64,000 bases of DNA from NCBI RefSeq assembly GCF_042646425.1, contig NZ_JBHRTR010000046.1:62001-126000 (forward strand). The letters are read 5' to 3'. Both the position numbers and the translations under genes were made by a program. This DNA is from Marinibaculum pumilum. GTDB lineage: Bacteria; Pseudomonadota; Alphaproteobacteria; Ferrovibrionales; Ferrovibrionaceae. Position 1 is the stretch's first letter. Each line of letters starts with the position of its first letter. Positions 50,677-59,146 of this stretch are shown here, in pieces. The notes under the pieces were generated by a model. That model was not told where the DNA came from. It saw nothing but the letters and a program-made list of their open reading frames with translations, and searched no databases.

Positions 50677-51930
50677 ATGGACTTTACCGTGCCGCAGGAG
50701 ATCGAGGCCAAGCTGGCCGAGCTGGACGCCTTCATCGCAGCCGAGATCAAGCCGCTGGAGGATGCCAACCCGCAATACTTCGATCACCGGCGCGAGCATG
50801 CCCGCACCGACTGGGACAATGACGGCCAGCCCCGCCATGAATGGGAGGAGCTGCTGGCGGAGATGAAGCGCCGCGCCGACAAGGCCGGCCATCTGCGCTT
50901 TGCCCTGCCGAAGGAGATCGGCGGCCAGGCGGGCTCCAACCTCGCCATGGCGATGATCCGCGAGCATCTGGCGGCCAAGGGGCTGGGCCTGCACAACGAC
51001 CTGCAGAACGAAAGCTCCATCGTCGGCAATTTCCCGATCGTCCAGATGTTCTGGAGCTTCGGCACCCAGGCCCAGAAGGACCGCTATGTCGAGGGCATGA
51101 TCACCGGCGGGGAGCGGATCGGCTTCGGCCTGACGGAGCCGGACCACGGCTCCGACGCCACCTGGATGGAGACGACCGCCCGCCGCGACGGCTCCGACTG
51201 GGTGATCAACGGCGCGAAGCGCTTCAACACCGGCCTGCACAACGCGACCGCCGACTTGGTCTTCGCCCGTACCGGCGGCAAGCCGGGCGAGGCGCGCGGC
51301 ATCACCTGCTTCATCGTGCCCACCGACACGCCCGGCTTCGAGGTCGGCCATATGTGGTGGACCTTCAACATGCCGTCCGACCATCCGGAGGTCTATCTGA
51401 AGGATGTCCGGGTGCCGGCCGACGCGATCCTGCATGAGGAGGGCGAGGGGCTGGCCTGCGCGCAGGCCTTCGTGCACGAGAACCGCATCCGGCAGGCGGC
51501 ATCCAGCCTCGGCGTGGCGCAGTACTGCGTGAACGAGGCGGCGGAATATGCCCGCCAGCGCCTGGTCTGGGGCAAGCCGCTGGCGTCCAACCAGGCGATC
51601 CAGTTCCCGCTGGCGGAGCTGCACACCGACTGCGAGATGGTGCGCAACCTGGTCTACAAGACCGCCTGGCACCTGGACCGCGACCATCACATGGCGGTCA
51701 CCGACCAGGTCGCGATGGCCAACTATCGCGCCAACCGGCTGGCCTGCGAGGCCGCCGACCGCGCGATGCAGGTGCATGGCGGCATCGGCTATACCCGCCA
51801 CAAGCCGTTCGAGCATATCTACCGCCACCACCGCCGCTACCGCATCACGGAAGGGTCGGAGGAGATCCAGATCCGCAAGGTGGCGGCCGACCTGCTGGGC
51901 TATACCGGGCGCAACAAGAAGCCGGGATGA
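50677..51930 (+). CDS. acyl-CoA dehydrogenase, ACAD10/11- and LvaC-like
   Basis: A 417-residue FAD-dependent enzyme. It shows the usual flavin-binding GFGLTEPDHGSDATWMETTA, the central beta domain to about residue 240, and the C-terminal helical domain with QVHGGIGYTRHKPFEHIYRHHRRYRITEGSEEIQ. In the ACAD10/11 and LvaC group, the enzyme acts on a 4-phosphorylated acyl-CoA and eliminates phosphate. ATG 50677 follows GGGGAGCGGG. Its divergent neighbours APH and DUF6285 support that role, so it probably helps break down 4-hydroxy acids or similar compounds. Confidence 0.9.
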   Translation: MDFTVPQEIEAKLAELDAFIAAEIKPLEDANPQYFDHRREHARTDWDNDGQPRHEWEELLAEMKRRADKAGHLRFALPKEIGGQAGSNLAMAMIREHLAAKGLGLHNDLQNESSIVGNFPIVQMFWSFGTQAQKDRYVEGMITGGERIGFGLTEPDHGSDATWMETTARRDGSDWVINGAKRFNTGLHNATADLVFARTGGKPGEARGITCFIVPTDTPGFEVGHMWWTFNMPSDHPEVYLKDVRVPADAILHEEGEGLACAQAFVHENRIRQAASSLGVAQYCVNEAAEYARQRLVWGKPLASNQAIQFPLAELHTDCEMVRNLVYKTAWHLDRDHHMAVTDQVAMANYRANRLACEAADRAMQVHGGIGYTRHKPFEHIYRHHRRYRITEGSEEIQIRKVAADLLGYTGRNKKPG

Positions 51931-52002
51931 CAGGGCGGCCGGGATGACAGAACGGGCGGCCGCCGCGGCAGCCGCCCAGCCCGTTGCCGGAGGTCCCCTG
52001 GG

Positions 52003-52172
52003 CTAGAGCCTTCCCAGGTTTGATGGAAAATCTGTCGTTCTCGGGCTTGACCCGAGAACCCATTCCGCCAGCCGCTGAGAAGCTGCAAAGCTGGCGGAAT
52101 GGATCCCGGATCAAGTCCGGGATGACGATCGGGGTCGCCCAACCGCTTCCGCCCGAGTTGGGAAAGCTCTAG
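52003..52172 (+). repeat. dispersed palindromic repeat with terminal inverted ends, copy C
   Basis: A 170-base element bounded by CTAGAGCCTTCCCA and, at the other end, TGGGAAAGCTCTAG: inverted repeats with one mismatch in 14. Inside are TCTCGGGCTTGACCCGAGA, a CCATTCCGCCAG/CTGGCGGAATGG stem, and ATCCCGGATCAAGTCCGGGAT. The stop codon of the quinone-oxidoreductase gene (52171-52169) lies inside the right end. This looks like a miniature element. Confidence 0.75.
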
Positions 52173-53152
52173 GACCGTCCCGTCACCAGCACCACCTTGC
52201 CGGTGACCTTGCGCGCCTTCATGTCGTTCAGGGCGGTGGCCGCCTGCTCCAGCGGGTAGGTGGCGGAGATGTGCGGCTTCAGGGTGCCGTTGCGCACCAT
52301 CTCCGCCATCTCGTCCAGGTTCTGGAAGTTCGTCGCCGGGTCGCGCTCGGTGAAGGAACCCCAGAACACGCCGACGATCTGGCAGCCCTTCAGCAGCACC
52401 AGGTTCAGCGGGATCTTCGGGATCTCGCCCGCGGCGAAGCCGATCACCAGGTAGCGGCCCTCCCAGGCGATGGAACGCAGCGCCGGCTCGGCATACTTGT
52501 CGCCCACGGGATCGTAGATCACGTCGAAGCCGGTCTTGCCGCCCAGTTCCTTGGCGCGGGCGCGCAGGTCCTCGGTCGTGTAGTTGATCACCTCGTCGGC
52601 GCCATGCGCCTTGCAGACCTCCAGCTTCTCGTCGGAGGAGGCGGCGGCCACGACCCGGGCGCCGAACGCCTTGCCGATCTCCACCGCCGACAGGCCGACC
52701 CCGCCGGAGGCGCCCAGCACCAGCATCGACTCGCCCTTCTTCAGGTCCGCCCGCTGCTTCAGTGCGTGGTAGGAGGTGCCGTAGGTCAGGGTGAAGGCGG
52801 CGGCGGTGGGGAAGTCGAAGCCGTCCGGCATCTTCACCACCTTGCGCGCCGGCATCACCAGCTCCTCGGCATAGCCGCCCCAGCCGCACATGCCGATCAC
52901 CCGGTCGCCGGCCTTGACGTTGGTCACGTCGGAGGCCACCTCCATGACCTCGCCGGAGATCTCGCCGCCGGGCGAGAACGGCAGGTCGGGCTTGAACTGG
53001 TACTTGTTCTCGATGATCAGCGTGTCGGGGAAGTTCACGCCGCAGGCATGGACCGCGATGCGCACCTGGCCGGCCTCCAGCGGCGGCGAGGGCACCTCCT
53101 CGATCACCAGGCTGTCAGGGGGTCCAAAGCTCTTGCACAGCACTGCCTTCAT
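52169..53152 (-). CDS. zinc-free NADPH:quinone oxidoreductase (MDR superfamily)
   Basis: A 327-residue medium-chain dehydrogenase/reductase of the quinone oxidoreductase branch. The N-terminal GroES-like domain has GVNFPDTLIIENKYQFKPDLPF; the Rossmann domain has LVLGASGGVGLSAVEIGKAFG with the NADPH loop AAASSDEKLEVCK. No zinc-binding Cys set is present. It reduces quinones or enoyl ketones. ATG 53152 follows GAGGAGG. It is divergent to the 151-residue unknown gene. The stop codon falls in a repeat end, so the original 3' end may have been altered by insertion. Confidence 0.92.
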   Translation of the reverse strand: MKAVLCKSFGPPDSLVIEEVPSPPLEAGQVRIAVHACGVNFPDTLIIENKYQFKPDLPFSPGGEISGEVMEVASDVTNVKAGDRVIGMCGWGGYAEELVMPARKVVKMPDGFDFPTAAAFTLTYGTSYHALKQRADLKKGESMLVLGASGGVGLSAVEIGKAFGARVVAAASSDEKLEVCKAHGADEVINYTTEDLRARAKELGGKTGFDVIYDPVGDKYAEPALRSIAWEGRYLVIGFAAGEIPKIPLNLVLLKGCQIVGVFWGSFTERDPATNFQNLDEMAEMVRNGTLKPHISATYPLEQAATALNDMKARKVTGKVVLVTGRS

Positions 53153-53223
53153 GGCGCGGTTCCCTCCTCGATTGCGCGAAATACCATTGGATCTCTGATG
53201 CGGCTTCTGCAATATCCCATTCC

Positions 53224-53679
53224 ATGACAGAACGCACCCTGCAGCCCGTCGTGATGCGGCCCCAGCAGCCGAAGCGGCTCACCACCGTCAATGTGGAGAT
53301 GGACGACAAGTGCTTCCTGTTCCCGCAGGGAAAGGCGCTGTCGCATATCGTCTTCAGCTGGCTGCAGGACCGGATCCGGATCGCCGCCGCCTTCCATTAC
53401 AACCATGCCCGCTCCGACGGCCATGTCGCCGACCTGGAGGTGGAGGAGGCGGTGGAACTGACCCGCTATCTGGTCGACGCCTTCTACCAGTCGCGCACCC
53501 AGACCGTGCTGTCGGACCGGGTGAAGGCGACGGTGATCCACCACCCGAACGGCTTCCAGCTCGTCTTCGAGCAGGAGGGCGAGACGCGGGAGATCTATTG
53601 CGGCCAGGCCAGCCCGGTGCGCCTCGCCCGCGGCCTGTCGCAGCTGCTGGACGCGAACATCCCGACTGCTGCGAACTAG
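53224..53679 (+). CDS. hypothetical protein
   Basis: A 151-residue protein that I do not recognise. It has no signal or membrane segment. A compact set of alternating hydrophobic strands and helices can be seen: VNVEMDDKCFLFPQG, LVDAFYQSRTQTVLSDRVK and GFQLVFEQEGETREIYCG. ATG 53224 begins 71 bases from the divergent quinone oxidoreductase start. It is followed by a perfect 28-base inverted repeat before the convergent SDR gene. Composition and codon use indicate a real gene. Confidence 0.72.
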   Translation: MTERTLQPVVMRPQQPKRLTTVNVEMDDKCFLFPQGKALSHIVFSWLQDRIRIAAAFHYNHARSDGHVADLEVEEAVELTRYLVDAFYQSRTQTVLSDRVKATVIHHPNGFQLVFEQEGETREIYCGQASPVRLARGLSQLLDANIPTAAN

Positions 53680-53750
53680 GGCGCCGCGAACTGACCGGCC
53701 CTTGGGCCGGTCATGACGGTGAAGGGGGCAGTGCCACACCTCCCTCTTTC

Positions 53751-53856
53751 CGTCATCCTCGGGCCTGACCCGAGGATCGCGACGCGCCGTCGACACTGCG
53801 CGGCCCGACCGCCGCACCGCCCTGCCATGATCCTCGGGTCAGGCCCGAGGATGACG
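53751..53856. repeat. perfect 28-bp inverted repeat between convergent genes
   Basis: Positions 53751-53778 (starting CGTCATCCTCGGG) are the exact reverse complement of 53829-53856, with 50 bases between. Each arm also folds on itself (CCTCGGGCCTGACCCGAGG). It is a relative of the GTCATCC-type repeats of copies B and C and may end both convergent transcripts. Confidence 0.82.
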
Positions 53857-53905
53857 GAGACGAGCGGCGCGGCGGCAGGTCCGCATCAGGTTTCGCCGAG
53901 CCGGC

Positions 53906-54670
53906 TCAGCGCGGCGCCATGCGGATCGCGCCGTCCAGGCGGATCGTCTCGCCGTTCAGCATCGCGTTCTCCACGATGTGCCGCGCCAGGTCGGCATATT
54001 CCGACGGCTCGCCCAGGCGCGACGGGAACGGCACGGAGGCTGCCAGCGACTGCTTCGCCTCGTCCGACAGGGTGTCGAACAGCGGCGTCAGGAACAGGCC
54101 CGGCGCGATGGTGTTGACCCGGATGCCGCTTGCCGCCAGGTCGCGGGCGATCGGCAGGGTCATGCCGACCACGCCGCCCTTGGAGGCGGAATAGGCGGCC
54201 TGGCCGATCTGGCCGTCATAGGCCGCGACCGAGGCGGTGTTGACGATCACGCCGCGCTCGCCGCCGTCCAGCGGCTCCGCCGCCGACATGCCCGCCGCCG
54301 CCTTGGAGATGCAGCGGAAGGTGCCGATCAGGTTGATCTGGATGATCCGCTCGTACATGTCCATCGGGTGCGGCTGGCCGCGGGAGACGGTCTTCACCGC
54401 CACGCCGGTGCCGGCGCAGTTGACCAGGATCCGCTCCTGCCCGTGCGCGGCCCGCGCCTTCTCGAAGGCGGCGACGACGCTGTCCTCGTCGGTGACGTTG
54501 CAGTTGCAGAAGATGCCGCCGATCTCCTTGGCGACCGCCTCCCCCTTCTCTGCGTTCATGTCGAAGATCGCGACCTTCACGCCGGCCGAGGCCAGCTCCT
54601 TCGCGGTGGCCGCACCCAGGCCCGACGCGCCACCGGTGACGATGGCGGCGATGCTGCCGTCCAGCTTCAT
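53906..54670 (-). CDS. SDR, 3-hydroxyacyl-CoA dehydrogenase type II (HSD10)-like
   Basis: A 254-residue SDR with TGGASGLGAA (cofactor), NCAGTG, NTASVAAYDGQIGQAAY and YSASKGG (catalytic Tyr/Lys), GLFLTPL, and LGEPSEYADLARHI near the end. These are the markers of the HSD17B10/type-II 3-hydroxyacyl-CoA dehydrogenase group, which oxidises 3-hydroxyacyl-CoAs with NAD and could serve short-chain or branched-chain degradation. ATG 54670 follows GGAGGAGAAGGGC. It lies near the ACAD and the quinone oxidoreductase genes but in its own transcription unit. Confidence 0.9.
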   Translation of the reverse strand: MKLDGSIAAIVTGGASGLGAATAKELASAGVKVAIFDMNAEKGEAVAKEIGGIFCNCNVTDEDSVVAAFEKARAAHGQERILVNCAGTGVAVKTVSRGQPHPMDMYERIIQINLIGTFRCISKAAAGMSAAEPLDGGERGVIVNTASVAAYDGQIGQAAYSASKGGVVGMTLPIARDLAASGIRVNTIAPGLFLTPLFDTLSDEAKQSLAASVPFPSRLGEPSEYADLARHIVENAMLNGETIRLDGAIRMAPR

Positions 54671-54863
54671 GCCCTTCTCCTCCAATTCGTGTGTGGATCT
54701 CCGGGCAAGACCTGCGGCCGGCAATGGCTGCCCTTCCCGGGATCGCGCCTTTTAGCAGACCTGCCGCGGCAACGGGAACGGGGTCGAAGAGCGGTGCGTT
54801 CTGCTGTATTGCGCAGGGTGAAGCCGGCCGGGGCGGCCGGGGGCGGCAGGGATGGAGGAAGCG

Positions 54864-56468
54864 ATGCGGTGGTGCGCGACCTGGGCGGCGGCGCTGCTGC
54901 TTGCGGCCTTGCCGGCCGCGGCCGAGACGGCGCCTGAAACGGCAACCGGCATCGTCTTCGCCGATGCCGATGGCGACGGCGTGCAGGGCACCGGGGATGC
55001 CGGCCTGGAAGGGGTGCTGGTCTCCAACGGCCGGGATGTGGTGACGACCGGCGCCGACGGCCGCTACAGCCTGCCCGTGGCCGCGCCGGGCGTGGTGTTC
55101 GTGATCAAGCCGGCCGCCTTCGACCTGCCGATGGGGGCCGACGGCCTGCCGTCCTTCCACCGCCTGCACGTGCCGGACGGCACGCCGGAGGCGCTGGACC
55201 TGACCTATGCCGGCCAGCCGGCGACCGGGCCGCTGCCGGAGCGCATCGACTTCCCGCTGCTGCCGCGACCGGACGGCGCGCCGGAAACCGCCACCGGCAT
55301 CGTCGCCGCCGACCCGCAGCCGCGCGACCATCGCGAGCTGGACTTCGTCCGCGACAGTTTCCTGCGCAGCGTCACCGGCCTGCCGGCGGACTTCGCCCTG
55401 GTCGCCGGCGACATCATGTACGACGACCTGTCGCTGCTGCCGCGCTACCTGTCGCTGCTGGGCGCAACCGGGCAGACCTGGTTCCACGTTCCCGGCAATC
55501 ACGAACTGAACTTCGAAAGCCCCGACGATTCCCACTCGCTGGAGACCTACCGCGCCTTCTTCGGGCCGCCGGACCATGCCTTCTTCGCCGGCCCGGCGCT
55601 GGTGATCGCGCTCGACAATGTCGCCTATGAGGGCGGCGACCCGGCTCGGCCGAAGGGCGCCGGCCGCTATCACGGTGCCGTCGGGCCGGAGCAGCTGGCC
55701 TTCGTGACCAACCTGCTGGCCCATGTGCCGCCGGAGATGCCGGTCGTCGTCGCCACCCATATCCCGCTGAAGGCCGACCGGGAGGCGCCGCACCGCTCCA
55801 CCGCCAACCGGGCGGAGCTGGTCGCCCTGCTCTGCGGGCGACCGCATGTCCTGACCCTGTCGGGGCATCTGCACATGGCGGAGCGCCACCTGCTGGGCGC
55901 GGAGGATGGCTGCGCCGAGGCGCCGGTCCCGCACTGGGTGCTGGGCACGGTGTCGGGCAACTGGTGGTCGGGGCCGGAGGATGCCGCAGGCATGCCGGTG
56001 GCGCTGCAGATGGACGGCACGCCGCGCGGCTTCTACCTGCTGGCGCTGGGGCCGGACGGCTTTGCGCTGACCTTCGCGCCGCTGGGGGCGATCCCCGGCG
56101 CGCCGACGGACGCATTCGGTGCGGTGCGGCTGTTCCTGGCGGAAGAAGGCGGCAATGCCGTGCTCTATGCCAATGTCGCCACCGGCGGGCCGCAGACGGA
56201 ACTGCGCTACCGCATCGGCGACGGGCCGGAAGTGGCGATGGAGCGGGTGCGCTACCGAGACCCCCTGACGGTCGAGATCTTCTCCCGCCTGGACCTGCCG
56301 GACTGGAACCGGCCGCAGCCCAACACCCATCTGTGGCGGGCGGTGCTGCCCGGGGAGGGCTATGGCGAGCTGCCGTTCGGCGCGCATGCGGTCACCGTGA
56401 CGGCGGCCGATCCGGACCGCCTGCTGGGCGAGGGCCGGCTGCTGCTGGAGAGCCGCAGCGGCCCCTAG
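54864..56468 (+). CDS. exported calcineurin-like phosphoesterase with N- and C-terminal accessory domains
   Basis: A 534-residue protein with a cleavable signal peptide (WAAALLLAALPAAAE). An N-terminal SdrD/Cna-B-like beta domain follows (GIVFADADGDGVQGTGDAGLEGVLVSNG). The metallophosphoesterase core has ADPQ, LVAGDIMYDD, HVPGNHELNFE, VATHIPLK and LSGHLHM, the five metal-binding blocks, and a C-terminal beta domain closes the protein. ATG 54864 is chosen because GGAGGAAGCG is placed at the correct distance; an ATG 12 bases earlier is possible. Extracytoplasmic phosphodiesterase or nucleotidase activity is likely; the substrate is unknown. Confidence 0.88.
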   Translation: MRWCATWAAALLLAALPAAAETAPETATGIVFADADGDGVQGTGDAGLEGVLVSNGRDVVTTGADGRYSLPVAAPGVVFVIKPAAFDLPMGADGLPSFHRLHVPDGTPEALDLTYAGQPATGPLPERIDFPLLPRPDGAPETATGIVAADPQPRDHRELDFVRDSFLRSVTGLPADFALVAGDIMYDDLSLLPRYLSLLGATGQTWFHVPGNHELNFESPDDSHSLETYRAFFGPPDHAFFAGPALVIALDNVAYEGGDPARPKGAGRYHGAVGPEQLAFVTNLLAHVPPEMPVVVATHIPLKADREAPHRSTANRAELVALLCGRPHVLTLSGHLHMAERHLLGAEDGCAEAPVPHWVLGTVSGNWWSGPEDAAGMPVALQMDGTPRGFYLLALGPDGFALTFAPLGAIPGAPTDAFGAVRLFLAEEGGNAVLYANVATGGPQTELRYRIGDGPEVAMERVRYRDPLTVEIFSRLDLPDWNRPQPNTHLWRAVLPGEGYGELPFGAHAVTVTAADPDRLLGEGRLLLESRSGP

Positions 56469-56565
56469 CGAAGGCGGCGATTTCCGCGTAACCAGGGGTC
56501 CGGACCGGCCCGCAGGCCCGGCAGGACGGCCGGTGCGATACGGGCAGCGTGTTGGGGGAGGAAAG

Positions 56566-57348
56566 ATGTCGGACAGCGTGCTCTACGCGGTCGATGGCGG
56601 GGTCGCCACGATCACCCTGAACCGGCCGGACAAGCTGAACAGCTTCAACGAGGAGATGCATGTCGCCCTCGCCGCGGCATTGGAGCGTGCGGAGAGCGAC
56701 GATGCCGTCCGTGCGGTGCTGCTGACCGGCGCCGGCCGCGCCTTCTGTGCCGGCCAGGATCTGGCCGACAGCGCTGCGGCCGGGGCGGAGATGGATCTGG
56801 GCGCCACCATCGACCGGCACTACAACCCGCTGGTGCGGCGCATCCGCGGCCTGGGCAAGCCGGTGGTCTGCGCGGTGAACGGCGTCGCCGCCGGCGCCGG
56901 CGCGAATGTGGCCCTGGCCTGCGACATCGTGATCGCCGCGGCCTCCGCGCAGTTCATCCAGGCGTTCTGCCGGATCGGCCTGGTGCCCGACAGCGGCGGC
57001 ACGTATTTCCTGCCGCATCTGGTGGGCGAGGCGCGGGCCAAGGGGCTGGCGCTGCTGGGCGAGCCGCTCAGCGCGAGCCAGGCGCTGGACTGGGGCCTGA
57101 TCTGGGCGGTCGCCGCCGACGACGCGCTGGCGGGCGACGCCGCCGCCCTGGCCGGCCGCCTGGCGAAGGCGCCGACCCGCGGCCTGGGTCTGATCAAGCA
57201 GGCGCTGCACGCCGCGCCGTCGCAGAGCCTGGACGCGCAGCTGGACATGGAGCGCGACCTGCAGCGCGAGGCCGGCCGGACGGAGGATTTCCGGGAAGGC
57301 GTGACGGCCTTCCTGCAGAAGCGCAAGCCCGACTTCAAGGGCCGCTGA
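56566..57348 (+). CDS. paaG: phenylacetate pathway enoyl-CoA hydratase/isomerase PaaG
   Basis: A 260-residue crotonase-family protein. It carries AGRAFCAGQDLADS (oxyanion loop) and NGVAAGAGANVALACDIVIA. PDSGGTYFLPHLVGEARAKGL, with an Asp in the active site, is typical of PaaG, the 1,2-epoxyphenylacetyl-CoA isomerase that opens the ring to an oxepin. ATG 56566 follows GGGGGAGGAAAG. The gene order paaG-paaI-paaK in one operon makes the call secure. PaaABCDE, PaaZ and PaaJ are not in the window. Confidence 0.92.
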   Translation: MSDSVLYAVDGGVATITLNRPDKLNSFNEEMHVALAAALERAESDDAVRAVLLTGAGRAFCAGQDLADSAAAGAEMDLGATIDRHYNPLVRRIRGLGKPVVCAVNGVAAGAGANVALACDIVIAAASAQFIQAFCRIGLVPDSGGTYFLPHLVGEARAKGLALLGEPLSASQALDWGLIWAVAADDALAGDAAALAGRLAKAPTRGLGLIKQALHAAPSQSLDAQLDMERDLQREAGRTEDFREGVTAFLQKRKPDFKGR

Positions 57349-57350
57349 CC

Positions 57351-57818
57351 GTGACGGATGTCGATCCGGAGGCACTGGACCCCGATGAGCTGGCGCGGGC
57401 CTGCGCCGCGAAGATGGCGGAGACCGATTCCTCGCAAGGGGGAATGGGGATCGAACTGGTGGAGGTCGGCGCCGGACGCTCGGTGCTGCGGATGAAGGTC
57501 GCGCCCTGGATGGTGAACGGCTACCTGCTCTGCCATGGCGGGCTGATCTTCACCCTGGCGGATTCCGCCTTCGCCTATGCCTGCAACACCTACAACCGTC
57601 AGACCGTGGCGCAGATGTGCAACATCACCTTCGTCGCACCGGCGAAGCAGGGCGACGTGCTGACCGCCCGCGCGCAGGAGAAGGCGCGCTTCGGCCGCTC
57701 CGGCGTCTACGACGTGACGGTCACCGACCAGGACGGGCGCACGATCGCGGAGTTCCGCGGCAATTCCCGCAACCTGCCCGGCCCGATCCTGGACGCGCCG
57801 GCGGCGGCCGGGACCTGA
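57351..57818 (+). CDS. paaI: hotdog-fold acyl-CoA thioesterase PaaI
   Basis: A 155-residue thioesterase of the 4HBT/hotdog family. The active-site motif NGYLLCHGGLIFTLADSAFAYACN matches PaaI (Asp as the catalytic acid in the helix); NITFVAPAKQGDVL and GRSGVYDVTVTDQDG follow. In the phenylacetate pathway it hydrolyses stalled phenylacetyl-CoA derivatives, protecting the cell's CoA. The GTG start at 57351 lies two bases after the paaG stop, so it is coupled. Confidence 0.92.
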   Translation: MTDVDPEALDPDELARACAAKMAETDSSQGGMGIELVEVGAGRSVLRMKVAPWMVNGYLLCHGGLIFTLADSAFAYACNTYNRQTVAQMCNITFVAPAKQGDVLTARAQEKARFGRSGVYDVTVTDQDGRTIAEFRGNSRNLPGPILDAPAAAGT

Positions 57819-57835
57819 AGGGAGGGAGGAACGCA

Positions 57836-59146
57836 ATGCTGGACCTGACACCCGACCGCGGCTCCCTGGACCCGATCGAGATCGCCAGCCGCGACGAGAT
57901 CCAGGCGCTGCAGCTTTCCCGCCTGAAATGGTCGCTGGCCCATGCCTACGAGAATGTCGGCCATTACCGCCGCGCCTTCGATGAAGCCGGCGTGCATCCC
58001 GGCGACCTGAAGACCCTGGCCGACCTGGCGCGCTTTCCCTTCACCGCCAAGGACGACCTGCGCCAGAACTATCCCTTCGGCATGTTCGCGGTGCCGCGGG
58101 AGCAGGTCAGCCGCGTCCACGCCTCCTCCGGCACCACCGGCAAGCCGACCGTGGTCGGCTACACGGCGGAGGATATCGGCGTCTGGTCGGACCTGATGGC
58201 CCGCTCGATCCGCGCCTCCGGCGGCCGGCCCGGCCATATCGTCCATGTCGCCTACGGCTATGGCCTGTTCACCGGCGGCCTGGGCGCCCATTACGGGGCG
58301 GAGCGGCTTGGCTGCACCGTGGTGCCGGTCTCCGGCGGCATGACCGAGCGGCAGGTGCAGCTGATCCAGGACTTCCGGCCCGACATCATCATGGTGACGC
58401 CGAGCTATATGCTGGCGATCCTGGACGCCTTCCGCGCGCAGGGCGCGGATCCGGCGCAGACCTCGCTGAAGGTCGGCATCTTCGGCGCCGAGCCCTGGAC
58501 CGAGAGCGTGCGCCAGGAGGTGCAGGCCGCCTTCGACATGCATGCCGTCGACATCTACGGCCTGTCGGAGGTGATGGGCCCCGGGGTCGCCAACGAATGC
58601 GTGGAGACCAAGGACGGGCTGCACATCTGGGAGGACCATTTCTACCCGGAGATCGTCGACCCGGCGACGGGAGAGGTGCTGCCCGACGGCGAGATGGGCG
58701 AGCTGGTCTTCACCTCGCTGACCAAGCAGGCGATGCCGGTGGTCCGCTACCGCACCCGCGACCTGACCCGGCTGCTGCCGGGCACGGCGCGGTCGCTGCG
58801 GCGGATGGAGAAGATCACCGGCCGCAGCGACGACATGATCATCCTGCGCGGGGTGAACGTGTTCCCGACCCAGATCGAGGAGCTGGTGCTGGCGATCGAC
58901 GGCCTCAGCCCGCACTACCTGATCGAGCTGACCCGCGAGGGCCGGATGGATTCCATGAAGGTGGTGGTGGAGGCCCGCGCCGGCGCCGCCGGCTCCGACG
59001 CCCGCCGTGCCGCCGCCGAGCGCCTGTCGGCGCAGGTCAAGGACCGGATCGGCATCAGCGTCGCCGTCGCGGTGGAAGAGCCGGGTACGGTGGAACGCTC
59101 GATGGGCAAGGCGAAGCGGGTGGTGGACCTGCGTCCCAGGGGGTGA
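57836..59146 (+). CDS. paaK: phenylacetate-CoA ligase
   Basis: A 436-residue AMP-forming ligase that converts phenylacetate to phenylacetyl-CoA, the entry step of the aerobic hybrid pathway. Motifs are HASSGTTGKPTVVGYTAED (phosphate loop), FGAEPWTESVRQEVQ, DIYGLSEVMGPGVANEC and the hinge ITGRSDDMIILRGVNVFPTQIEE, all typical of PaaK, and the terminal lysine SMGKAKRVVDLRPRG. ATG 57836 follows GGGAGGGAGGAACGCA. It is the last gene of paaGIK. Confidence 0.95.
   Translation: MLDLTPDRGSLDPIEIASRDEIQALQLSRLKWSLAHAYENVGHYRRAFDEAGVHPGDLKTLADLARFPFTAKDDLRQNYPFGMFAVPREQVSRVHASSGTTGKPTVVGYTAEDIGVWSDLMARSIRASGGRPGHIVHVAYGYGLFTGGLGAHYGAERLGCTVVPVSGGMTERQVQLIQDFRPDIIMVTPSYMLAILDAFRAQGADPAQTSLKVGIFGAEPWTESVRQEVQAAFDMHAVDIYGLSEVMGPGVANECVETKDGLHIWEDHFYPEIVDPATGEVLPDGEMGELVFTSLTKQAMPVVRYRTRDLTRLLPGTARSLRRMEKITGRSDDMIILRGVNVFPTQIEELVLAIDGLSPHYLIELTREGRMDSMKVVVEARAGAAGSDARRAAAERLSAQVKDRIGISVAVAVEEPGTVERSMGKAKRVVDLRPRG

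Noticed and set aside
53751..53856. CRISPR array
   Set aside because: There is only one inverted pair, not regularly spaced direct repeats with unique spacers.
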